39,914 nt of DNA from a virus: positions 1 to 39,914 of IMG/VR virus record IMGVR_UViG_3300021961_000230; one strand, 5' to 3'. The notes under the pieces are model-generated. The model searched no databases and was not told the DNA's origin. It was given only the letters and a program-made list of their open reading frames with translations. The position numbers and the translations under genes were made by a program. Below, piece by piece: positions 7,799 to 14,381 of the stretch (position 1 is the stretch's first letter; every line of letters begins with the position of its first letter).

Positions 7799-8121
7799 TG
7801 CTAACAATAGAAAACTTTACTAAATTAGTGGGTAAAACATTTGTAATGCCGGATTTTACTCAATGGATTATATCCGAAGCAACTACTGATTTAAGTCCTG
7901 CTAGAAGGGATGCTAGGTATATAGTGAAAGTAAAAACACATGATGGTAGGGAGGTTACGTTTGCTTTATATAGGGATGTAACTAAAAAAGAGAAAGGGTA
8001 TCGTATGTATAACAATGTACTTATGGATTATACGATTGTAAAGTTGGAATCGCTTGAGAATATGACATCGTTTTTTTATGTACTAAAAACACAATTACAA
8101 ACTTTTAATCAAACAATATGA
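7798..8121 (+). CDS. MLTIEN-family paralog 4
   Basis: 107 aa, starting MLTIENFTKLVGKTFVM. The body contains ARYIVKVKTHDGREVTFALYRD and ends in a helix (LENMTSFFYVLKTQLQTF). The first 17 bases (ATGCTAACAATAGAAAA) are identical to those of the genes at 9238 and 9575. It overlaps the next gene by 4 nt. Confidence 0.78.
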   Translation: MLTIENFTKLVGKTFVMPDFTQWIISEATTDLSPARRDARYIVKVKTHDGREVTFALYRDVTKKEKGYRMYNNVLMDYTIVKLESLENMTSFFYVLKTQLQTFNQTI

Positions 8122-8432
8122 GTATAAACATAACACCGGACAATGGTAGGCTAACAATGAAGGGTAGCGGTTTAGTTACAATTAAAACTTCAATAAAGAT
8201 TTACGGAACTGGGACTGAATTACCAATTAAGATAGTTGCAGATTTTAATAACATACCGCATAACTTACATTCTTTGTATTATCAATCCTTAATAAGCCAT
8301 TATAATACCAATATAGTTGCACATAAAAATTTAAATGAAGTTGAGGACGAACCGAAAACCATTGAGGAAAAAAAGAGTGAATGGAGGTTGAATAGATTGG
8401 TAGAATTAATTAGTAAAATTATAAAAAAATAA
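8118..8432 (+). CDS. Small protein, unknown
   Basis: 104 aa. The beta-rich N-terminal part (LTMKGSGLVTIKTSIKIYG) is followed by a charged helical tail (EEKKSEWRLNRLVELISKIIKK). It lacks the MLTIEN start. It lies in the overlapping string of small genes and is probably co-transcribed with them. Confidence 0.7.
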   Translation: MSINITPDNGRLTMKGSGLVTIKTSIKIYGTGTELPIKIVADFNNIPHNLHSLYYQSLISHYNTNIVAHKNLNEVEDEPKTIEEKKSEWRLNRLVELISKIIKK

Positions 8433-8433
8433 T

Positions 8434-8718
8434 ATGAAACATAGAATCATTGAAAAAGTTTATATAGACCATTACGGTAAAGAGTATAACAAACATTACT
8501 ACATACAAACACAAAAAGAATTTTTAGGATTTAAGTATTGGAAAACCTTAAAGCATACAGAGTGTGGTTGGGGTGATTGTTATCAGGCTACAACAAAATT
8601 CGCAGAACACAAAGATGCAGTAAAACATATTAAAGAGGTACTTTGTTTGGGAATTAAAACGGATAGGCATAAAGAAACCATTTACGATTATCAACAATGC
8701 GAACAATTAAAAAAATAG
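8434..8718 (+). CDS. Small protein, unknown
   Basis: 94 aa, rich in Lys, His and Tyr. It has YIQTQKEFLGFKYWKTLKH in the middle and four cysteines, three of them scattered singly (CGWGDC, LCLG, QQCE). A metal site is possible but no standard spacing is seen. No family is recognised. Confidence 0.68.
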   Translation: MKHRIIEKVYIDHYGKEYNKHYYIQTQKEFLGFKYWKTLKHTECGWGDCYQATTKFAEHKDAVKHIKEVLCLGIKTDRHKETIYDYQQCEQLKK

Positions 8719-8719
8719 T

Positions 8720-8899
8720 ATGGCAGAATTTAGAAAAACAATAACGGACAAACGTTTAGAAGATTTATCGGATAAAGTGCGAATGGGTACGCCGGTATCA
8801 ATGAGTGAAGCATTAGAGGTTATTGAGTATCAGCAGATGTTAAGAAAGTACAAACCAACTTTAAAGGATAGGATTATTAATTTCTTTAAAATAAAATAG
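8720..8899 (+). CDS. 59-aa basic helical protein
   Basis: ATG 8720 follows the preceding stop by one base and TAG ends at 8899, one base before the next ATG. The protein starts MAEFRKTITDKRLEDLSDKV and ends RIINFFKIK, with helical, amphipathic character. Seamless packing between two genes supports it. Function is unknown. Confidence 0.6.
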   Translation: MAEFRKTITDKRLEDLSDKVRMGTPVSMSEALEVIEYQQMLRKYKPTLKDRIINFFKIK

Positions 8900-9244
8900 A
8901 TGTATATAGAGAATCCCGAAAAACTATTGAGTACACCTATCTTTGGTACGGATGGACAATTGTGGATAGTATGTGAGTGTATTAGATTAGCCGTAGGTAC
9001 GGATGGACCTACATACGAATTCAAATTAATAACGGATGTACCGGTTAAGAGTTCACCCAATCAGGTTTATTATAGTATGACAAAAGCAAGAAAGGAGACC
9101 GTAGAATTGACGTTATATAGAGTTCAACATGAAGGTGTTTTTGAATTGGTATGTAATGGGGCAGTGGAGCGTGGATATACAAAGGATATAGATACAATGG
9201 ATAAATTTGTTTATAGATTAAAAGAAATGCTACCTACATGCTAA
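8900..9244 (+). CDS. MLTIEN-family paralog 5 (divergent)
   Basis: 114 aa. It starts MYIENPEKLLSTPIFG, a divergent version of the family start, followed by an aromatic strand (QLWIVCECI), YEFKLIT, the strand ETVELTLYRVQ and a C-terminal helix (TMDKFVYRLKEML). It overlaps the next family member by 7 nt. Confidence 0.72.
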   Translation: MYIENPEKLLSTPIFGTDGQLWIVCECIRLAVGTDGPTYEFKLITDVPVKSSPNQVYYSMTKARKETVELTLYRVQHEGVFELVCNGAVERGYTKDIDTMDKFVYRLKEMLPTC

Positions 9245-9564
9245 CAATAGAAAATAGAGGGTATATAATAAGTGATTCGTTTTATGATAAAATGGGCATG
9301 TATTGGGTGGTGGATAAAATTATAGATAACACCGATGAATATCTAATCTTAATTGAAAATAGAAAAGGCCCAAAAGAATTATTTAGTTTGAAAAAAGAAA
9401 ACTTATATGAGCTTGGGTATCAATTGGGTTTATTGGATGATAATAGGCATATCAATAAGAATATGTTTAAGGTTAAAACATACATACCAATTGAAACTAT
9501 AAGTGATAAAAAGTTATTGGTAATGAGAATGGCTGAAATGATTGATACCGCATACGATATATAA
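9238..9564 (+). CDS. MLTIEN-family paralog 6
   Basis: 108 aa, starting MLTIENRGYIISDSFYDKMG. The strand EYLILIENRKGPKELFSL and the helical end (KKLLVMRMAEMIDTAYDI) follow the family plan. The ATG lies inside the previous coding region, and the first 17 bases equal those of two other paralogs. Confidence 0.76.
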   Translation: MLTIENRGYIISDSFYDKMGMYWVVDKIIDNTDEYLILIENRKGPKELFSLKKENLYELGYQLGLLDDNRHINKNMFKVKTYIPIETISDKKLLVMRMAEMIDTAYDI

Positions 9565-9574
9565 AACAAAGTAC

Positions 9575-9898
9575 ATGCTAACAATAGAAAACTTTCAAAG
9601 ATTAAAGGGTAAGGTAATCGGAATAACGGGATACTATGTAGAATCAATAAAGCCCGTTGGACTATTAGATATGAATAGTACTAAGCAAGGGTATTTGTAT
9701 ATGATTGAATTAACGAATAGAAAGCAATCCCTTATGGTCCAATTGAATAGGGAATCGGAAATGGTGAATGGATTAAGGTTATACGAAATGACATTAGGAG
9801 CAAATTGTAAACAAACCATAACTAAGTACGAATTAAGGAATATGAATAAAGTAGTGGACAAGCTAACTAAATTAGTATTAGAACAATATGTACCTTAA
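9575..9898 (+). CDS. MLTIEN-family paralog 7
   Basis: 107 aa from ATG 9575 (MLTIENFQRLKGKVIGITGY). An in-frame upstream start at 9542 would lie inside the previous gene and lacks the family signature. The body shows YLYMIELTNRKQSLMVQLNRE, LRLYEM and the closing helix MNKVVDKLTKLVLEQ. It is the last member of the first block. Confidence 0.78.
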   Translation: MLTIENFQRLKGKVIGITGYYVESIKPVGLLDMNSTKQGYLYMIELTNRKQSLMVQLNRESEMVNGLRLYEMTLGANCKQTITKYELRNMNKVVDKLTKLVLEQYVP

Positions 9899-10051
9899 TC
9901 CTATATTCATTCAGTATTCTCTTATATATCGTATCGGTGAATCGGAAATCGGGTCGATGGGGAATTTTTTTTGATAGCATAATATATATAGTAGTAAACT
10001 AAAACAAGCTAACTCACAGCTATACCAGTGAGAAACATAAAATTAAAAACT

Positions 10052-10333
10052 ATGGCAATAGATTTTTCAACACAAACAGACCAATGGTGGATTGATACTT
10101 TTGAAAGGTACATTACCGGAGGGAACGCATTTGGTACAATAGCCGAAGGTGGATGGGATTCCATTAAAAAGCATTATGAGGCATGTATACCCGCAGGTGA
10201 TTTTCCGGATAGGGAATTGGTGGATACCGGTAGGGAATGGATTATACGAGCTACACATCCCCGTGCAGGTAGGTTCAATTTAACGGTACAAAAGGGTGAT
10301 AAAAGTTGGGCATTCGAATGGGAGGGAAACTAA
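10052..10333 (+). CDS. Small soluble protein, unknown
   Basis: 93 aa from ATG 10052; a GTG at 10028 is possible but less likely. It is Trp- and Gly-rich (QTDQWWIDTFERYITGGNAF, RFNLTVQKGDKSWAFEWEG). Together with the next gene it may form a distant pair: both have an IPAGD/VPAGG motif and end in a short FxW strand. The 153 nt upstream (9899-10051) hold no recognisable promoter. Confidence 0.7.
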   Translation: MAIDFSTQTDQWWIDTFERYITGGNAFGTIAEGGWDSIKKHYEACIPAGDFPDRELVDTGREWIIRATHPRAGRFNLTVQKGDKSWAFEWEGN

Positions 10334-10354
10334 ACAATTTAAAATAAAATCAAA

Positions 10355-10576
10355 ATGAGCGATACATACAAACAATTAACAATAGAGGAAAAAGAATCGG
10401 CAATCCGTATGGGCATAGTACCCGCAGGTGGCAATAGAGGTACAATTATATCCGTAATTCAAAATGTGTTAGAAACGGGATTTGATTGGAGACAAGATGG
10501 GGAAATCTTAACAATCGAACACCCGAACGGAGTCATAACGGTAAGTGGATTAAATGTACAATTCGTTTGGTCATAA
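10355..10576 (+). CDS. Small soluble protein, unknown
   Basis: 73 aa. A helical N-terminus (QLTIEEKESAIRMG) precedes VPAGGNRG and the beta-rich end EILTIEHPNGVITVSGLNVQ. It is possibly related to the preceding gene. No known family. Confidence 0.68.
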   Translation: MSDTYKQLTIEEKESAIRMGIVPAGGNRGTIISVIQNVLETGFDWRQDGEILTIEHPNGVITVSGLNVQFVWS

Positions 10577-10641
10577 AAAGCCGGACACGAATTCTACTAA
10601 TCCCAGTATAAGAAACTAAGGTAAATAAAAATCAGTAAGGA

Positions 10642-10791
10642 ATGTATAACGAATGGGGAATAGGCATAGGAATGGTAGGGTATATAGTGTACATAGTATC
10701 CCTGAACTGGATGTATATAAGAGAATACACAAAGGGAGGGAACGTAATCCGTAGGGGAGGGGAATGGCCTGATGAGAATCCGCAAGAATAG
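10642..10791 (+). CDS. 49-aa single-span membrane protein
   Basis: ATG 10642 is preceded by AAGGA and TAG ends at 10791. The start MYNEWGIGIGMVGYIVYIVS gives one transmembrane helix (about 5-24), followed by a charged tail (EYTKGGNVIRRGGEW). It is followed closely by two more small frames in the same direction. Long minus-strand frames over this stretch are Tyr/Ser-rich shadows and are not favoured. Confidence 0.5.
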   Translation: MYNEWGIGIGMVGYIVYIVSLNWMYIREYTKGGNVIRRGGEWPDENPQE

Positions 10792-10812
10792 TATCCAATA
10801 TAAGAGAATCCA

Positions 10813-10992
10813 ATGAGCAATATAGATAAGATAAGGAATCGAATCGAAGGTTTACAATCCCTTCTCCAAATGAGTATCCGAATAGGTGAACCCCAATATA
10901 CAAGGAGTATAAGGAATACCATAACGGAATACGAAAGGGAACTCAAAATCTTAAACGTACAACGAGCGCATATAAACGAAAACCAAGACTAA
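10813..10992 (+). CDS. 59-aa coiled-coil-like protein
   Basis: ATG 10813 to TAA 10992. The protein is helical throughout (MSNIDKIRNRIEGLQSLLQM at the start, TITEYERELKILNVQRAHI later). Coding is supported by the plausible composition and by its place in a run of short same-strand genes. Function is unknown. Confidence 0.55.
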   Translation: MSNIDKIRNRIEGLQSLLQMSIRIGEPQYTRSIRNTITEYERELKILNVQRAHINENQD

Positions 10993-10995
10993 GGA

Positions 10996-11127
10996 ATGAT
11001 AATCCTAAAAGAAAACGAAACCATAAGGAGGGGTAAGGTAGTACAAATCAAGCCGAAACCACAAACGAATGCCAAAAAGAAAAAGAAAGTAGGTAAGGTA
11101 TGGAGGCAGTATAAGAACCTGTTTTAG
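10996..11127 (+). CDS. 43-aa highly basic peptide
   Basis: ATG 10996 is preceded by AAGGA, three bases after the previous stop. The product has a central run of lysines (QTNAKKKKKVGKVWRQYKNL). Nucleic-acid binding is plausible from charge alone. It is the last frame before the terminator at about 11225. Confidence 0.5.
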   Translation: MIILKENETIRRGKVVQIKPKPQTNAKKKKKVGKVWRQYKNLF

Positions 11128-11135
11128 TATATAGT

Positions 11136-11192
11136 ATAAGAGTATAACAAGCCATAAGAGTATAAGAGAATAACAAACGTATAAGAGTATAA
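11136..11192 (+). repeat. Three direct copies of ATAAGAGTATAA
   Basis: Perfect 12-mers at 11136-11147, 11154-11165 and 11181-11192. They lie just after the last small gene and before the terminator. They could be iterons belonging to the neighbouring candidate origin or simple local duplications. Shorter TATAAGAG strings also occur at about 10716 and 10800. Confidence 0.6.
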
Positions 11193-11224
11193 AGAAACCA
11201 AAACAGCTTGTAAAATTGGCTGGG

Positions 11225-11260
11225 AATGTGGGCTTGAATAAGGTCCACATTTTTTATTTT
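11225..11260 (+). terminator. Rho-independent terminator
   Basis: AATGTGGGC 11225-11233 pairs with GTCCACATT 11243-11251 (nine pairs including one G-T), with a nine-base loop, and is followed by a T-rich tract. It closes the operon of small genes that begins at 10052 or earlier. Confidence 0.75.
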
Positions 11261-11830
11261 GATACTGCCAAAACCTTAATTACAAAATCCGTCTATATAT
11301 CAGGGTATATTGGTATGTTTATATTTTGATACTACAAAGGGATTCAAAACCGATGTGTGTCAGTTTTCCCACACCTTACCACTTTCACCCACTTTTTACC
11401 ACAATGAAAATAAAATGGGTGTCAAATGATAGTGTAGTATATCACAATGTGACCCTATACGGATTCATTGGCAGAGCGCAAAATTTCTTGGGGATTATTT
11501 TTACACACTAGCTCATTTTTTTTCCACAAGCTTATCCACATTTGTGATTCACATTTGTATATTCGTTTAGGGGGTAAAGCTCTGATAACCAATAGCTTGT
11601 GCGTTACCGAAAAAGTTATCCACAATAGCTGTTTACAATTGTGAACGATTTAGGTGAGCTTGAAAAATTTAGGTTAGTCTAAATCTTATTTTTTAGGGTA
11701 GTCTAAACTATTGGTTATATACAACTTATGCTCCATAATATACAAGATAGCTGTTATATAACTTGTATTATGTTAAATAGCGCTGTACTATTTCGGGACC
11801 GCATTGGATTAAAAAAGTTATCCACACCCC
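11261..11830. other. Candidate replication origin (non-coding, DnaA boxes, repeats)
   Basis: No convincing gene lies here. Perfect DnaA boxes TTATCCACA occur at 11532-11540, 11616-11624 and 11818-11826; a fourth, inverted, lies at 13140-13148. Two 16-bp copies of TTTAGGkTAGTCTAAA (11668-11683 and 11692-11707) have palindromic ends. Inverted arms CATAAT(AT)ACAAG 11734-11746 and CTTGTATTATG 11762-11772 follow. CACATTTGT is repeated near 11537-11556, and ATTTTGATACT recurs near 11256 and 11323. Boxes, iteron-like repeats and AT-rich DNA together fit an origin that uses host DnaA. Function is inferred. Confidence 0.5.
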
Positions 11831-11862
11831 CTTGACTTTATGGAATTTTTTTTGTATCTTTA
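11831..11862 (+). promoter_or_regulatory. Promoter of RNA unit A
   Basis: CTTGA 11831-11835 and TATCTTTA 11855-11862 with the usual 24-nt offset. Transcription should begin near AGGGTGGTAGGGCGGG. Confidence 0.7.
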
Positions 11863-11865
11863 TAG

Positions 11866-12022
11866 GGTGGTAGGGCGGGAGCAGAGGTGCGTAACCGAGC
11901 CTGTATCCCAGCTCATTGAAAAACTTCTAATGAATTGGGGATTTCTTTGTGAATTTCGTATATCAAGACGATGGCGCATTAGAAATATGTTAATAAAATG
12001 GGGGAATTATTATGACGAAAAG
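11866..12022 (+). ncRNA. Possible small RNA, unit A
   Basis: Downstream of a clear promoter lies GGGTGGTAGGGCGGG, an opening also seen in units B (12055) and C (13066). A reading frame at 11840-12049 begins inside the promoter, so it is unlikely to be the product. No terminator is obvious before the next promoter at 12023. Confidence 0.35.
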
Positions 12023-12054
12023 CTTGGAATTCTCAGGAAATTGTTGTAACTTTA
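12023..12054 (+). promoter_or_regulatory. Promoter of RNA unit B
   Basis: CTTGG 12023-12027 and TAACTTTA 12047-12054. The flanking bases AAAAGCTTG.AATTCTCAGG match those of promoter C at 13034. Confidence 0.75.
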
Positions 12055-12106
12055 GGGTGAGGAGGGCGGGGTATGCCTTCCTGCGTACAGGCCCGATAAA
12101 AAAAGA
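12055..12106 (+). ncRNA. Possible small hairpin RNA, unit B
   Basis: About 50 nt between two promoters. GGAGGGC near 12061 can pair with GCCTTCC near 12074 (seven pairs, one G-T). The gap is too short for a gene. It could be an untranslated leader or an independent small RNA. Confidence 0.35.
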
Positions 12107-12138
12107 TTTGGATATGTGAGATTTTTTTCGTATATTTG
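12107..12138 (+). promoter_or_regulatory. Bacteroidota-type promoter
   Basis: TTTGG 12107-12111 and TATATTTG 12131-12138. It drives the metallopeptidase-like gene at 12160. Confidence 0.85.
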
Positions 12139-12159
12139 TATTACAATAAAAGTATATTT

Positions 12160-12513
12160 ATGAGAGTAACCAATAAACGTTTAGGTATGAAGTTCGATTG
12201 TGTCAAGCTTTTAAACTGGGCGGAGGAGCTCTTAGGGCCTTCGAAGTGTAAATCAATAGCATTTACTTGGGATTCGGAGGAGGAGTCTCTAGGTTGGTAT
12301 AATTGGGATGAAACGATTTGGATTAATTTAGCATCCTGCAAACGAATGATTTCTGTCCAAAAGACTATACTGCATGAATGGACACATGCCCAGCAAACAT
12401 TCCGCTGGTATAACCATTATCAAATGAAGTATGGATATAAGAACAACCCTTACGAAATCCAAGCACGAGATAACGAAAAGCTGGTTAAGCGAGCATATAA
12501 GAAAAGAAAATAA
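12160..12513 (+). CDS. Zinc metallopeptidase-like protein (HExxH)
   Basis: 117 aa from ATG 12160; a TTG at 12136 would lie within the -7 box. The zinc motif HEWTH is at 72-76 (TILHEWTHAQQTF). A likely third ligand, Glu99, lies in NPYEIQARDNE, the pattern of short SprT/ImmA-like gluzincins. An early strand SIAFTWDSEEE and TIWINLA complete the expected fold. Such small phage peptidases may cleave host regulators, but the target is unknown. The next gene follows with no spacer. Confidence 0.75.
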   Translation: MRVTNKRLGMKFDCVKLLNWAEELLGPSKCKSIAFTWDSEEESLGWYNWDETIWINLASCKRMISVQKTILHEWTHAQQTFRWYNHYQMKYGYKNNPYEIQARDNEKLVKRAYKKRK

Positions 12514-12840
12514 ATGAGAGGTAAGAAAGTGGGCCCTGGGGAGCAAGTGGCTACGAATAGGGCAATGCATTGTAATATGCAACTATTCGAAAACGAAGCC
12601 GGTGAGTATTACCCTGTTGTGGAAAGGCTACCGCAACCTACGTTAGTAAGGGGTGAGTACCATCCAATAGGGAATAAGTTTCAGTATCCTAAACAATGGG
12701 GTAGAAAATATGCAGCTAAGGTACTATTAGAGAATAAGATAGCTGTCCAACAGGATATACTATACAGGGCTGAATTGGAATTGTCCAAGCTTCAGCGATG
12801 CTTAGATGGAATACAACAATGGTCAGATAGTGACGAATAA
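12514..12840 (+). CDS. Protein of unknown function
   Basis: 108 aa, starting directly after the metallopeptidase stop. The N-terminus is basic, the middle is rich in Pro/Tyr (EYYPVVERLPQPTLVRGEYH) and the C-terminus is helical. No family is recognised. The tight coupling suggests a partner role for the peptidase-like protein. Confidence 0.7.
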   Translation: MRGKKVGPGEQVATNRAMHCNMQLFENEAGEYYPVVERLPQPTLVRGEYHPIGNKFQYPKQWGRKYAAKVLLENKIAVQQDILYRAELELSKLQRCLDGIQQWSDSDE

Positions 12841-12849
12841 ACCACACAT

Positions 12850-13014
12850 ATGTCAGAAAGTGAAATGATTCAGCGAGCCACCTTATTAGGAATGGATGAG
12901 GAGCTCATATCGTATGCATTACATATCCAAAGGCAGTTAGGTTCAGAAGGGGATACAGCCGATTGGTTGGATTGCTTGGAGATGGCCTACAACGAATTGA
13001 TAGTCAATCGATAA
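12850..13014 (+). CDS. 54-aa acidic helical protein
   Basis: ATG 12850 to TAA 13014, nine bases after the previous stop. The protein (MSESEMIQRATLLGMDEELI at the start) is acidic and helical. It is the third gene of this unit. Function is unknown. Confidence 0.55.
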   Translation: MSESEMIQRATLLGMDEELISYALHIQRQLGSEGDTADWLDCLEMAYNELIVNR

Positions 13015-13033
13015 AAAAATAATCGTTAAAAAG

Positions 13034-13065
13034 CTTGTAATTCTCAGGTATTTTTCGTAACTTTA
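13034..13065 (+). promoter_or_regulatory. Promoter of RNA unit C
   Basis: CTTGT 13034-13038 and TAACTTTA 13058-13065, nearly identical in context to promoter B. Confidence 0.75.
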
Positions 13066-13174
13066 AGGGTGCGGAGGGCGGGTAGAGCGCCTCCTGACCC
13101 TATATACCATAAGCTATTGACGCATAAGGGGTTATGAAATGTGGATAAAATGTTGATAACTTTTAAGGAAAAGA
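13066..13174 (+). ncRNA. Possible small hairpin RNA, unit C
   Basis: Directly after the promoter, AGGGT pairs with ACCCT and GGAGG with CCTCC, giving a stem of about ten pairs with a GC-rich loop. The stretch continues with ATAAGGGGTTAT at 13124-13135, which is complementary to the AACCCCTTAT spacer found before several second genes of the cassettes. An inverted DnaA box lies at 13140-13148. No gene fits here. Confidence 0.4.
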
Positions 13175-13206
13175 TTTGGAATACTCGGGTATTATTCGTA
13201 TGTTTG
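13175..13206 (+). promoter_or_regulatory. Bacteroidota-type promoter
   Basis: TTTGG 13175-13179 and TATGTTTG 13199-13206. It drives the cassette at 13230. Confidence 0.85.
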
Positions 13207-13229
13207 TTATGTAATAAAAAATGAGATAT

Positions 13230-13586
13230 ATGAAAGAGAATTTTGATTATGATTTGTTCGATTCTAAGATTGGTTATGATTCGTACAATAAGTTATACCT
13301 TATTAGGGTATATGATTTGTTAGTGTTTGAAATGAACACAAACCCTGCTCCCACTTGGACGGGTATTATGAGAAAGATGTTAGGTGATAATCCTAATAAG
13401 TGTGTACCATCCGGCTACTATTCATCCGTTCGTAGAAGTTTAAAAGAAATCGATGTGTGTAAATTCGATTCGGTTAAACGTTGTATGGTTAAAGGTTCGA
13501 ATTGGGATAGGTTCGTATCTGATGAAGATTGGAGTTGGTTTATTATGAGAACCGGCAGTTGTGAGTATTCTGAAGTAATTAAATAA
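13230..13586 (+). CDS. Cassette protein, unknown
   Basis: 118 aa from ATG 13230, chosen because the distance from the -7 box then matches the sibling cassettes; ATG 13221 is the alternative. It is rich in aromatic residues (NKLYLIRVYDLLVFEMN, DEDWSWFIMRTGS). No family is recognised. The second gene of the cassette follows after a spacer holding TTTAACCCCTATATAC. Confidence 0.7.
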   Translation: MKENFDYDLFDSKIGYDSYNKLYLIRVYDLLVFEMNTNPAPTWTGIMRKMLGDNPNKCVPSGYYSSVRRSLKEIDVCKFDSVKRCMVKGSNWDRFVSDEDWSWFIMRTGSCEYSEVIK

Positions 13587-13603
13587 TTTAACCCCTATAT
13601 ACA

Positions 13604-13759
13604 ATGGAAAATTTTGAAGTAGAAACCAAACAGTTAATCGAGTCACTATATTTGACCGAGTCACAAAAGGAGCAGTTAGTACAGGCCCTTGAATGGGAAA
13701 AGGAGCTAAGCTGGTCCAATGGGTATGCCGATGCATGTGACCAGAATGGTATTGATTAA
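13604..13759 (+). CDS. 51-aa acidic protein, second gene of cassette
   Basis: ATG 13604 to TAA 13759. It is acidic and helical (ENFEVETKQLIESLYLTESQ). It is preceded by the AACCCCT-type spacer seen before other second genes and followed by a palindromic hairpin. Function is unknown. Confidence 0.6.
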   Translation: MENFEVETKQLIESLYLTESQKEQLVQALEWEKELSWSNGYADACDQNGID

Positions 13760-13768
13760 CCCCTATAT

Positions 13769-13804
13769 GTAACTCGTTGGTAATCAATGAGTTACAACTT
13801 TTTT
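13769..13804 (+). terminator. Palindromic repeat element acting as probable terminator
   Basis: GTAACTC 13769-13775 pairs with GAGTTAC 13789-13795, with inner TTG/CAA pairs, and is followed by AACTTTTTT. It is also a member of the dispersed TTGA-N3-TCAA/GAGTTA repeat family, here with both arms. Confidence 0.6.
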
Positions 13805-13823
13805 AAAAATAATTGTCAAAATA

Positions 13824-13855
13824 TTTGGTAGTCTCAGGAATTATGTGTAGTTTTA
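13824..13855 (+). promoter_or_regulatory. Bacteroidota-type promoter
   Basis: TTTGG 13824-13828 and TAGTTTTA 13848-13855. It drives the gene at 13878. Confidence 0.75.
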
Positions 13856-13877
13856 CTATGTAATCAAAAGATAAGAT

Positions 13878-14177
13878 ATGAGAAAAATCACTAAAGAATC
13901 GGTCAACGCTTTCCTAATGGGAAAGACTTTCAACAAAGGTAATATGAGTGTGGTAAAGGATGGTGAGACCTTTAAGTTGAGGTTACATGGTAATACAATC
14001 GCTACAATCGATGAGTTGGGCGTACTAAGTGTATCGAACGCTGGATGGGCTAGTAATACCACAAAGGAAAGATTAAATGGTTTGCCCGGCGTAAGGGTTA
14101 ATCAAAAGAACTGGAATTGGTATCTAAATGGCCAAGAGTGGGATGGTGGCTGGAAACGTATTAGTATTGTGAAGTAG
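13878..14177 (+). CDS. Small basic protein, unknown
   Basis: 99 aa. The first half alternates strands (SVVKDGETFKLRLHGNTIAT). The second half is rich in Trp/Asn (VNQKNWNWYLNGQEWDGGW). The WNWYLNG segment suggests a small carbohydrate- or nucleic-acid-binding fold, but nothing definite. It is a single-gene unit, followed by the tRNA-like sequences. Confidence 0.7.
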   Translation: MRKITKESVNAFLMGKTFNKGNMSVVKDGETFKLRLHGNTIATIDELGVLSVSNAGWASNTTKERLNGLPGVRVNQKNWNWYLNGQEWDGGWKRISIVK

Positions 14178-14189
14178 TTCTTTGAGTTC

Positions 14190-14232
14190 AACTGCGAACG
14201 GTTGATAGGGGTTCGATTCCCTTCCGCAGTTC
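14190..14232 (+). other. Mini tRNA-like fold (acceptor plus T arm only)
   Basis: AACTGCG 14190-14196 pairs with CGCAGTT 14225-14231. Between them is a standard T arm (stem AGGGG/CCCTT at 14207-14211 and 14219-14223, loop TTCGATT), but only about ten bases stand where the D and anticodon arms should be. No CCA is encoded. It is not a functional tRNA; it could be a remnant, a tRNA mimic or a processing signal. Confidence 0.45.
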
Positions 14233-14240
14233 AAATATCG

Positions 14241-14381
14241 TTCTTTATATGGCGGAGTGACACACGCACCGAATTGGGATGAGAAAAATAATATCGGAAA
14301 GGGCTGCCTCCCAAGCTGATGGCCCAAAGGATAGGTGAAATTAAGTAACCCACTTACAGGTTTGAGTCCTGTTATAGAGAA
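14241..14381 (+). other. Oversized tRNA-like fold
   Basis: TTCTTTATA 14241-14249 pairs with TATAGAGAA 14373-14381 over nine positions, one of them G-T. A T arm ACAGG-TTTGAGT-CCTGT lies at 14356-14372. A D-arm-like GCG...CGC follows the 5' acceptor, and CCGA...TCGG could form an anticodon stem with an over-long loop. The about 138-nt core is too long for a standard tRNA. An extra hairpin (GGGC/GCCC) sits in the middle. It may be an intron-bearing or decayed tRNA or a tRNA mimic. Confidence 0.4.

Noticed and set aside
10597-11250. Several minus-strand frames of 62-104 aa
   Set aside because: Compositions are Tyr/Ser/Leu/Pro-rich as expected for shadows of purine-rich coding DNA; three plus-strand genes and a plus-strand terminator explain the region better.
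11326-11511. 61-aa frame in the candidate origin
   Set aside because: No promoter or suitable start context, odd composition with His/Phe/Pro runs, and it lies in a repeat-rich stretch with DnaA boxes.
11840-12049. 69-aa frame beginning at ATG 11840
   Set aside because: Its start lies between the -33 and -7 boxes of promoter A, so it cannot be on that transcript; its end overlaps promoter B.
12136-12159. Upstream TTG start for the metallopeptidase-like gene
   Set aside because: The TTG is the end of the -7 promoter box, so it would not be transcribed; ATG 12160 is used.
14190-14381. Functional tRNA genes
   Set aside because: T arms and acceptor helices are clear, but normal D and anticodon arms are missing or badly spaced and no CCA is encoded, so they are listed only as tRNA-like.
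14241-14381. tmRNA
   Set aside because: Too short, and no tag-peptide frame with a typical ending is present.
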